Positions 1 to 7,474 of a stretch of 25,000 bases of DNA are shown one piece after another (position 1 is the first letter of the stretch; every line of letters starts with the position of its first letter). The translations under genes were made by a program, and so were the position numbers. The notes under the pieces were generated by a model, which worked only from the letters and a program-made list of their open reading frames with translations, was not told the DNA's origin and made no database searches. Source of the DNA: Symbiodinium natans (taxonomy: Eukaryota > Sar > Dinophyceae > Suessiales > Symbiodiniaceae); assembly GCA_905221605.1 (NCBI GenBank), contig CAJNDS010002586.1, forward strand, positions 1 to 25,000, in the 5' to 3' direction.

Positions 1-462
1 TCAATATCCATTCCCTTTATATAAATCATTTAATATAATATCATCAAAATCATAAGAAAATGCAAATTTCCCTTATATCCAGAAGTAAAAATCCCATAAC
101 TCCCACAAAAATCCAAGAAATTTCATAATCACCAACAATTCCTCAATAACCATACCTCTCAATAATTACCAAAATCAAAATTCCTCCCTCCAATCGTTCC
201 TCCCCAAATCCTAAACAATCCCTCATCAAATCCTCCTCAATCTCTCAATCCTAACCCCTCAAATCCCAATCCCTCAGCCATAACCCCAAATCCAAGCCCT
301 CGGCCCCCTCAATCCTCCAACCCCAGCCCCTCCCATCCCAAAACCACTCATCCCCCATCAGACCCAACAAACCCAAACCAATACAACAAAAACAAAAAAC
401 AAATTATGATCCCGAATATAGAAACTTATCATATTCATCGCAAAATATGACATATTAAAACC
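1..462. other. G-poor, A/C-rich subtelomere-like sequence
   Basis: The + strand is almost free of G for the first 350 bases and consists of irregular A/T and C runs. From about 280 to 410 it contains a diverged copy of the C-rich module seen again near 965-1130 and 1735-1977 (shared CCCCATCA, CCCAAACCA and ACAACAAAAACAAAAAACAA stretches). No coding region is supported. Open frames on the minus strand here continue into the neighbouring GGT repeat and are low complexity. Extreme strand asymmetry with a C-rich 5' strand is common next to telomeres; placing this at a chromosome end is inference. Confidence 0.6.
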
Positions 463-957
463 CACGGACCACCACCACGAGACCACCACCAGAAGACCAC
501 CACCACGAGACCACCACCACAAAACCACCACCACGAGACCACCACCACGATCACCAACACAACCACCCGCACGGACCCCCGCCACGGACCGGACCAACCA
601 CCACGGACCACCGCCGCGGACCACCACCACGGGACCACCACCACGGGACCACCACCACGGGACCACCACCACGAGACAACCACCACGGGACCACCACGGA
701 ACCACCACCAGGAGACCACCACCGCGGACCACCGCCACGGACCACCGCCACGGCACCACCCGGCCACCACCATGGGACCACCACCACGGGACCACTACCA
801 CGGCCACCAGGGACCACCACCACCACCACGGACACCGCCACCACCACGACAGACCACCACTACCAAAGGAGCACCACCACCACGGGACCACCACCACGCT
901 GTGGGACCACCACGACGAACCACCACGGGACCACGGACCACGGGACCACCACCACGG
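463..957. repeat. 14-bp CCA/GGT-rich minisatellite
   Basis: About 35 imperfect units of GGGACCACCACCAC run across nearly 500 bp, with unit edges varying between GGGA, GAGA and GGA. The length of 14 is not a multiple of three, so any reading frame cycles through all three phases every three units. On the minus strand this gives a 14-residue peptide period rich in W, G, V, R, S and P. The unit contains no stop codon in most phases, which is why several overlapping open frames span it. I read it as noncoding. It is flanked on both sides by copies of the C-rich module, so it looks like an expansion inside that module. Confidence 0.9.
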
Positions 958-964
958 GCATTCG

Positions 965-1132
965 GGAAAACCCCCCAAAACCCCAGCCTTTCAGCCCCAA
1001 CCCCTCAGCACCCCAAAACCACCCACCCCCCACCACACCCGACACAACCCAAACCATTACAGCAAAAACAAAAAGCAAAACCCCCCCAAAACACGACAAA
1101 ACTCCGGACACAAACCCTATACAATTTCTATT
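965..1132. repeat. C-rich module, copy 1
   Basis: This C/A-rich stretch is repeated at 1735-1977. The last 50 bases (1083-1132) match 1928-1977 with a single mismatch, while the upstream part is more diverged and contains insertions. The module always precedes a degenerate telomere-like run. No gene is visible. The forward open frame at 772-1134 only reads through the minisatellite and this low-complexity DNA. Confidence 0.85.
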
Positions 1133-1170
1133 AAACCCCAAAACCCTACACCGTAAAGCGTAAAACCCTG
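1133..1170. repeat. Degenerate interstitial telomeric motif (CCCTAAA type)
   Basis: AAACCCTA, CCGTAAA and AAAACCCTG motifs follow one another, in the pattern of mutated AAACCCT heptamers (TTTAGGG on the other strand). The same position in the repeat unit carries comparable runs at 1985-2023 and 2597-2620. Confidence 0.7.
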
Positions 1171-1612
1171 ACCCGGGGGATCCCGAAAATTCCCGGAATT
1201 TTAAATTCCTAGGATTTTTCGAGAGCTGTTGCTGATATGTGATCGTGAGGCCGAACCCCCTTGAACAGCTGGCGGGCGGCGACCGTCATCGGAACTACTC
1301 TGGACCAAGAGATTTCCTTGAAGGTGAAGGGGCACCCACGTCATCCCTGTTGCGCTGGAACCTTAAATCCAACCCGGAAAGCCTGAACCTCAATCCGGGT
1401 GATTCCGAAAATTCCGGGAATTTTCAGATCCGGGTGATTCCCAAAATTCCAAGGATTTTTGAACAAAAAGCTTGAAAATTCCCGGAATTTTCCGGATCCC
1501 CCTGCAAGGCCCTCACAAGCAGCCAAATTGACCGGAAGAGGAGGCGGGGCAACCGACAGGGCGGCCGCAGAGCGAAAACAGGGTCGAGCCCGTAGCCTTT
1601 TATAGGGATAAT
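1171..1612. repeat. Subtelomeric composite unit, copy B (with insertion)
   Basis: Begins GGGGGATCCCG and contains the near-palindrome AAAATTCCCGGAATTTT at 1186-1202 and again at 1475-1491. A conserved block then runs from GGATCCCCCTGCAAGG through a NotI-like GCGGCCGC to the end motif CCCGTAGCCTTTTATAGGG near 1589. Compared with copy C, this copy carries about 170 extra bases (roughly 1226-1395) of more balanced composition, plus a second round of the GATTCC/AAAATTCC block. The forward open frame at 1239-1475 covers the insert and is unrecognised. Confidence 0.85.
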
Positions 1613-1734
1613 TGAAAAAATCAGATATTCTCTTTTTATAGATAGAAATTTTTCAAAATCGATTTCATAAAATATTTTGTATATTATCTTACTCCCTTCA
1701 ACAACCCCTCCATACTTCGCTAGCCTCCTCAATC
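1613..1734. other. AT-rich spacer
   Basis: An AT-rich stretch between the end motif of copy B and the next C-rich module. It has T/A runs and no recognisable element. Confidence 0.5.
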
Positions 1735-1977
1735 TCAAACCCCACCGCCTCAGCCACCTCAACCCCAAGCCCTCAGCACCCCAAAACCACCCGCCCCCCA
1801 TCATACCCGACAAATCCCAAACCATTACAACAAAAACAAAAAACAACAACCTCCAAAAACCCCAGCCTTTCAGCCCCAACCCCAACCCCCCCACCTCACC
1901 CGACAAAACCCAAACCATAAACAAAACCCCCCAAAACACGACAAAACTCCGGACACAAACACTATACAATTTCTATT
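1735..1977. repeat. C-rich module, copy 2
   Basis: Second copy of the module at 965-1132 and 280-410. It is longer than copy 1 because the CAGCCTTTCAGCCCCAACCCC part and the CCCGACAAA part are partly reiterated. The final 50 bases are nearly identical to 1083-1132. No coding signal beyond low-complexity proline/asparagine/threonine frames. Confidence 0.85.
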
Positions 1978-1984
1978 GAACCCC

Positions 1985-2023
1985 AAAACCCTAAACCGTA
2001 AACCGTAAAACCCTTAAACCCTG
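1985..2023. repeat. Degenerate interstitial telomeric motif
   Basis: AAAACCCTAAACCGTAAACC followed by AAAACCCTTAAACCCTGAA. Several exact or one-off AAACCCT heptamers occur in the same orientation as at 1133-1170. Confidence 0.8.
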
Positions 2024-2246
2024 AACCCGGGAGATCCCGAAAATTCCCGGAATTTTCGGGTCCGGGGAATTCCCAAAATTTCTCGGATTTTTGGAGAATA
2101 ATCCTGAAAATTACCGGAATTTTCCGGATCCCCCTACAAGGCCCCCACAAGCAGCCAAATTGACCGGAAAAGGAGGTGGGGCATCCGACAAGGCGGCCGC
2201 AGAGCGAAAATAGGGGTCGAGCCCGTAGTCTTTTATGGGGATATTA
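2024..2246. repeat. Subtelomeric composite unit, copy C (most complete)
   Basis: Cleanest copy of the unit: GGGAGATCCCG, then AAAATTCCCGGAATTTT (2040-2056), a GGGGAATTCCC block, AAAATTACCGGAATTTT (2107-2123), the GGATCCCCCTACAAGG block, GCGGCCGC, and the end motif CCCGTAGTCTTTTATGGGGA near 2221. It lacks the insertion found in copy B and can serve as the reference for aligning the others. Confidence 0.85.
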
Positions 2247-2259
2247 TAAAATTTTTGAA

Positions 2260-2585
2260 AGGCTTCCTCCCCTTAAATATCACCCGTTACAGTATCCTAT
2301 CCTGACACCCCCTTTGCACCCACCCTTACACCCGCTTAGACCCCCCATTACACCGCACCCCTTATTCTTTTTGCACCACCTGCTTCCACCACCCTCATAC
2401 CCCTCTTCTATCCCCCTTGCCCCCTCCCCCCCCCGCTCCAGGTCGTTTACTCCTGACACCCCCCTTACCCTACCCATCAAAACCCCCGAACACCCCTAAC
2501 AGCCTACCCCCTAACACCCTTTACCCCCTTCACACCACCGTTACACCCCTTACACCCCCCTTCTATCCCATCACACCACTGGAGA
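2260..2585. repeat. C-rich degenerate satellite-like tract
   Basis: Irregular TTACACCCC / CACCCCCTT units of about 9-13 bases fill this stretch, with almost no G on the + strand. The minus strand therefore carries many G runs and could form G-quadruplexes (i-motif on the + strand). Open frames here on both strands are low complexity. No gene is supported. Confidence 0.65.
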
Positions 2586-2596
2586 TAAAAACGAAT

Positions 2597-2620
2597 CTAA
2601 ACCCTAAACCCTAAAACCCT
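2597..2620. repeat. Interstitial telomeric repeat, three near-perfect units
   Basis: CTAAACC, CTAAACC and CTAAAACC are followed by CT. This is the best-preserved telomere-type run in the window, of the TTTAGGG class with one 8-base variant. It heads composite unit D. Confidence 0.85.
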
Positions 2621-2775
2621 GGACCCGGGGATCCCGAAAATTCCCGCGACTTTTCGGCTATTCCCAAAATTTCCAGAAATTTTCGAGAATAAATACTGAA
2701 AATTCCTGGCAATTTTCGCTGCCGCAGAGCGAAAAACGCGTCCGAGCCCGTAGCCTGTATGGGGATATATCTAGT
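2621..2775. repeat. Subtelomeric composite unit, copy D (shortened)
   Basis: Starts CCCGGGGATCCCGAAAATTC, keeps degraded versions of both AATTCC palindromes, loses the CTACAAGG...CAAATTG block, and ends with GCCGCAGAGCGAAAA and CCCGTAGCCTGTATGGGGAT near 2749. Confidence 0.75.
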
Positions 2776-3030
2776 TCATTAAACAAGACTAATTTCGTAC
2801 TAGTACAATACTACAAAACCGAACCGAAAAAATCTCAAAACCGAGCCGACTGAAGTGTACTACAGAAGAGAAATCCCAAAAATGAACCCCAGCTGGCCGG
2901 AAATTCCCGAAATTTCGGTTCCGGGAATTCCCGAAATTTCCAAAAATCTTCAGAAAAAATCCTGAAAGTGAAGAAGAGAATGAGAATACCACAGGGCTAC
3001 CGCAGACCGTAACCTTTTATAGAGACAGTA
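2776..3030. repeat. Subtelomeric composite unit, copy E (degenerate)
   Basis: Contains GGAAATTCCCGAAATTTCGG and GGGAATTCCCGAAATTTCC (2894-2940), a GAAAAAATCCTGAAA remnant, and the end motif ACCGTAACCTTTTATAGAGA near 3007. It has no telomere-like run at its head. Similarity to copies B-D is clear in the core and at the end motif only. Confidence 0.6.
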
Positions 3031-3580
3031 CATCCGAATCTTTCTATACGAAAACAAATGAATCCAAATTCAGAGTTCCAGACCTCTTCTCATCAAGCTC
3101 GAAGATACAAACACGAATCACCAATACTTTTCCAACCTATCGCCCAATCGTAAACCTTTCACAGGCCTGTCGCGATTTTCCACACGTGTTCTCAGAACCA
3201 ATGAGAAATAAGGGAACACTTTCGTGGTCGCAACAATCTTGTTCTCCAACATATATCATCAATCATCCAGACCTGCCAAACCTACGATTTTTCCGCCCCA
3301 GGGATCAATATACAGTTCCAGAACCTTCCGAAATTCTGCGTTCGTTTAATCTGGGGATTCCCGAACAATCCAGGAAGTTTTAAGGAACATCCAAGTCATC
3401 CACACAAAGCCAAGCGGCTACAGGAGAGCGGTCATCCGCCACTGCCGCAAAAGCAAAACATGGCGAGCACTTCACACGTGCGAGAACCTTATGTTCCCAG
3501 AAGCACGACTTGAATATCATGCTGATAACTCATCCCAACAAACGGCCAAGCCCGTCGCCTTTGATGGCGATAAACCCTAG
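3031..3580. repeat. Strongly decayed composite-unit remnants
   Basis: GGGGATTCCCGAACAATCC (3353-3371), ACATCCAAGTCATCCACACAAAGCCAAG and GCCGCAAAAGCAAAACA recall the unit order, and CCCGTCGCCTTTGATGGCGA near 3551 aligns with the end motif. A lone AAACCCTAG sits at 3572-3580. A fainter end-motif-like trace lies near 3148. No gene is seen; the open frame at 3186-3383 is short and unrecognised. Confidence 0.4.
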
Positions 3581-4614
3581 ACTGAAAAAAAGTACAGAAC
3601 GCAAAGACAAGGTACAATATCATGATGGGTCCTCAACCCATCGTGCACCCCTGACACACACCAGTTTCCTCAAAACCAAACTGGGCGAAAACAATATATA
3701 TATATATGTATATATAGACACACATCTGACTAACAACAACTTGTATCACAAATGTTTCTCATCATCTAGTGGCAGCTGCTCGATGAGATGTGGCGACCTC
3801 GTTACACAAAAACACCGTGCACCTCGTGCCTGCTGCCTCTCCAGATTGGTCAGATGCAGCTTTTTGTTTGCCACTTCCGGTCTCGCAGCACTGGAAAGTG
3901 GTCCTTTTTCCACCATCCACTCAGCATTTCTGTGTACGTGTGGCTGCCACCCTGAATATCGAACCACGTTGAACCCATCCGAACCCCAAAATCGATTGAG
4001 TGGGTTTTGTTGTGCTTCGGGCCTCATGGCGGTGGTGCAGACTTCAAGGGACTTAAGGGTTGAAAAGCTTAGGATTCAGGCATTGGGGCTCAGAGCTGTT
4101 TCATGCCAGTTTAGTATTCAGGGGTGACATTGAGCAGGAGCAAAGTTATCAACTTCAACCCGCGCCTGTCAATGACTTGTATGCAGCCGCTCTCAATACT
4201 CCAAGGCACGTTTCGAAGCTCATGTAGCAATCGACCTTTCTGGAACAAGATGCGCTTTGGCTCAGACTGCTGGTGGCCATGCCCCAAGCACGATACAGAT
4301 CTCGGGTTGGTCTCTTCAGACTCTTCAGCTCTGTGCTGGCCTTGCCTTGGGGCGTGTTGGCGAGAACTCCCAGCATGCGGCTTCGGAGGCCTCTGGATTC
4401 GGCTTGCCGAGTTGAGGACACTAGATGCCAGCTCCAACCACTTACTTGGCAGAAGTTCAGTTCATGCCGAGTTCCGAGATCGCAGCTGGGCGGGGCCCAA
4501 ACCCAGCATTGCCCGCCTGAGACATGGAGAGAAGAAAGAAATGTAAGACCGGCAAGACCGGCCCCAGATTTTGAACCAGGTTCTGAGCTAGGAAGGCCTC
4601 TACTTTAGCGCCGC
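3581..4614. other. Low-copy sequence, no supported gene
   Basis: A short TA tract lies at about 3697-3717. The largest forward open frame (3510-4127, 205 codons) starts inside the decayed repeat, crosses the TA tract and shows no recognisable domain, so I treat it as chance. A second forward frame (4124-4546) contains one leucine-rich-repeat-like stretch, listed separately. Overlapping frames of similar length exist on the minus strand, which argues against a single coding frame. Confidence 0.4.
4403..4450 (+). other. Isolated leucine-rich-repeat-like signature
   Basis: Frame +, within the open frame 4124-4546, reads LAELRTLDASSNHLLG, which fits the LRR consensus LxxLxxLxLxxNxL. No second repeat is seen 20-29 residues before or after in this frame. 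It could be one exon of an intron-split LRR gene, a relic, or coincidence. The rest of the frame has no recognised domain. Confidence 0.15.
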
Positions 4615-5110
4615 GCGTCATTTTCTTCCTTACAACTGAATTAAAATTGCTCACTACATAACGGGCCCATATGATATAGTTGTAAGGCCCGTGCTTCGTT
4701 CATGAATTCACGCACTAAATTCACTCACCAAATTCGTTCATTTGTGCGCTCATTACGTTCTCTACGTAATAATAGTACGGGCCAGTAGTAAAGATATTAT
4801 AATGGGGCCCGTATTTAAGTGTTCTTGCGTTCGTAAAAGCGCGCGTCCTAACAGTCCTTGCCTTTTCCTTCACTTCGTTGTAATATTAATAGTGTAAAGG
4901 ACCCTACAAGTATAATTTTAAAGGGCGTCTTTTGCTTCGTTCAATCGCTCACGAAATTCATGCGTAAACTTATAAAATAGTCCACTCACTCTCTTCACTC
5001 AGTATACAACTACGACGTGAAACAAACAACTTATAATATTAAGGCAAGTTTACGCATGTATTAACATTAGAATTGGAGAACGAAGTGCGCATCTTAATAG
5101 ACAAAAACTA
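4615..5110. repeat. AT-rich island with three spaced hairpin units
   Basis: AT content rises sharply here. Three units about 115-122 bp apart each carry a G/C-rich inverted repeat with an AT-rich loop: ACGGGCC 4661-4667 with GGCCCGT 4686-4692; TACGGGCC 4776-4783 with GGCCCGTA 4806-4813; and AAAGGACCCT 4896-4905 with an imperfect partner 4923-4932. Units 1 and 3 are followed by GCTTCGTTCA, and unit 2 by TTCTTGCGTTC. A further perfect 13-bp inverted repeat, CATGCGTAAACTT (4959-4971) with its complement at 5046-5058, closes the region. No coding frame is visible. Confidence 0.7.
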
Positions 5111-7140
5111 GAAAGATAGCGCCACGGCTGGACCAATCGACTCCAATTAGCCAAATGCAAAAAAAGATTCCACATTGGACCACTTGACGCTGAACGGTTC
5201 TTTGCTACTTCGGCCTAAAAAACCAGAACTGTCCGCCAACCATCTTCCCGGACAAAAACTTGACTAACTGTGCCTTTTCCCGAACGCTCCCTCAGCTCTA
5301 TGTTGGCACCTATGCGTGGTGTTAACTTTTTTTGCTCTAGGGTGATCTAGGGTGCCTTGTGTTAAGTCAAGCATGCCGCTTCCGACACAGTCACCTTAAC
5401 ATGTATCTCGGCACAGCGGCAACATCGAGCTTTCTAGGCAACCTTTGCATTTCGGCTAGAGGCACAAGTAGTATGCCGTATTGCAGCTGAATTGTGTGAT
5501 GAGGCGGTGTCCCGATTGGACCGGGAAGACAGTTGTGATGACAGCGTGAGCTGATCTTTTCATGGCCTTAGACTGTTACAGTGGCAAACCCTCAGGGCGT
5601 AGATGGGGTCAGGATGCAGCTGGGGAAGCTTGGGTTTTTCATTATTAGCGCCGGAGGTGTCAAAGTTGGTTCTGTTAAGGCAAGCAAAGCCAAGCAAAAA
5701 CCACACGGCGCCCCGCACGCCTGCTGGCAGCCATGCTCGCAGCCTCCTCGCGGAGGACCTGACTGCCCTCGAGGAAACCTCGGTACAAGGCACCTTTAGC
5801 AAGCTGGAAAGGATTTCACTGGATTACAGAACTACGGAATTAGCCCAGCCGCTCAAAATCCTGCCAACATCAACAACCCGTGAATCCGTGAAACGACAGT
5901 AACGACAGAAAAACAGATTCAGTGTCCAACATGCCTTTCCGGTATCTGCATTCACTCTTCGGAGTACCCGTGTGTACTCCGGCAAGCACGTGAGGTGAAA
6001 ACGGTTCATTTTGCTGAGAACTGCTCTTCTGGACTGGGCGCATGCTCTTGTACTGACTCTTGGACTGGCAAACAGCTTCCCAGCCATGGGGCGCGATGGT
6101 GAGGGATCTCGCGAAGGCCGCGGAGACGTCTCATGCGAGGTCTTTGAAGGACGTCGCCTGTGATGATCTTAATTACAACTGATTGGACCCAAAAAAGTGA
6201 CAAGTCGTTGATCCTTTCGATCACAGCTGTCCCCCCGCCCAATTCCAGGCCTTTCGACACTACTGCTACCGGTGCCATCGGCTGCGCCATCCACATGTGG
6301 AGCCTAGGCACACACGTGTGCCGAGCAGCACGGTCAAGGAGCGCTTTACAGCTTGACATTGTGCATAGCTTTTGTCTGGGAATCCCACGCGGAGCCTTCC
6401 GGCGAGCCCTGCGCTCTGAAGCGCCAGGGACCCTGAAGGTGCACTATGGATGTTTCGTGGACAAAAAGCAATTACAAGACTGAAGAGGCCCTTCGGCACA
6501 TGTTGTGTGGACTTAGCACGGCAAGCCTGTGTAGAGATAGCTGCCATCATGGGAGCAGTTGCATGGGCTCACTCACATTGAGCGTCAAGTGACGTCGACA
6601 ACGATAAACATGAGGGCAATTGCAGGCTCATAACTCATAACATGTCGACTTTATATGCACGTGCCGCTTGCGCAGGGAGCACCAACAGAATCCCGAGGTC
6701 ACACCTGAAATGACAAAACCAACCAATCGATTTCCGGATGAATTTGGAAACAAGGATTTGGATGCTACTTCATCAGCACTCACTTGGACGCTGCAGCTGT
6801 ACTCGCGAACGGTTTCACATTCAAGGTATGTTGCTCCTTTTTTGGTAGTTTGGTATTGGCGACCAGAAGTTGTGCAAGGCACATCTGGCGGGTGGGGATG
6901 GCTCGAAGATTTCACGAGATGTAAACAGGCTGAAGCCTCTGCTGCGCCATCCCTCCGCTGCCGCCATGAGCTGAATTCTCTTCAACCCCTGTCCCTTTTC
7001 TGAAGCGCGAATCTGGCCTAAGGCAAGATAGATCTTAAGTTGTGGCAGGTTCCGAACCATTTACGAACCGCAATAGTGAGTTCAGGCAAATACAATACAG
7101 GCCGACTGTTGGGTTGCTTCCTTTGGATACGACCACCCCC
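5111..7140. other. Low-copy sequence, no supported gene
   Basis: Composition is mixed. Open frames of 70-120 codons occur on both strands (for example + 6160-6483, + 6668-7003, - 6006-6359, - 6628-6915), and none has a domain I recognise. A donor-like AGGTATGT occurs at 6823-6830, but no matching exon structure can be argued. A perfect 8-bp hairpin is listed separately. A 10-bp direct duplication (TCTAGGGTGA then TCTAGGGTGC) lies near 5336-5356. Confidence 0.4.
5960..5981. other. Perfect 8-bp hairpin
   Basis: CGGAGTAC (5960-5967) pairs exactly with GTACTCCG (5974-5981) across the 6-base loop CCGTGT. There is no U-run after it and no gene beside it, so no terminator or regulatory role is claimed. 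Confidence 0.6.
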
Positions 7141-7245
7141 TCGAGAGAAAGGGGGGGGCCCCCCCCTCCACCCTAAAAAATAGGTACCCGTACCTTTTCC
7201 TTTTTTTTTTCGTTGGGGGGGGGGGGGGGACCACTCTGACATGAG
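7141..7245. repeat. Homopolymer cluster and outlying satellite-related element (left)
   Basis: Contains G8C8, a perfect 16-bp palindrome (7151-7166), then TAAAAAATAGGTACC (7174-7188), a pyrimidine/T run, G15 (7215-7229) and ACCACTCTGACA. The order AAATAGGTACC, G run, ACC(CC)ACTCT matches the left arm of the long edge units of the adjacent satellite, so this is probably a diverged outlying copy. Confidence 0.6.
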
Positions 7246-7378
7246 CACATGTCCTGAAGATGCATGCACTACAAAACGATCTTAAGGGAGGATGCTCTCA
7301 CAGCGTCCGGGGTCTCTCCGCAACCTGACCCTTCATAATGGCGGGGCTGGATGGCTTTCCCAGTAAAGCAAAAAATCT

Positions 7379-7474
7379 GAAATAGGTACCTGCTGGGGCG
7401 GGGGGGACCCCACTCTTCTGCTTATGAAACCTAATGAAAACCTCCCTAACCCCCCCCCTCCAGTACCTATTTTC
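7379..7474. repeat. Foldback element at the left edge of the satellite
   Basis: The first unit keeps a left arm, GAAATAGGTACCTGCTGGGG plus a G run (7379-7406), that is complementary to its right arm, a C run plus CTCCAGTACCTATTTTC (7450-7474). It therefore folds into a hairpin of about 25 bp stem around the CTTCTGCTTATGAAACC centre. Inner units lack this left arm. Confidence 0.75.

Noticed and set aside
358-978. 206-codon minus-strand open frame rich in W, G and V
   Set aside because: It is a translation of the 14-bp minisatellite. The same peptide pattern appears in other frames, so there is no frame-specific coding signal.
1186-2123. Heat-shock elements in the AATTCC blocks
   Set aside because: The GAA and TTC triplets are not at the required 5-base spacing for three consecutive units, and no gene follows.
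1589-3571. Resemblance of CCGTAGCCTTTTAT to the dinoflagellate spliced leader
   Set aside because: Only CCGTAGCC and a T run agree. The rest of the leader and its GT donor are absent, and copies vary in the shared part (CCGTAGTC, CCGTAACC, CCGTCGCC), as repeat decay would give.
3510-4127. 205-codon forward open frame
   Set aside because: It starts in decayed repeat, crosses a TA tract, has no recognisable domain, and is overlapped by frames on the other strand.
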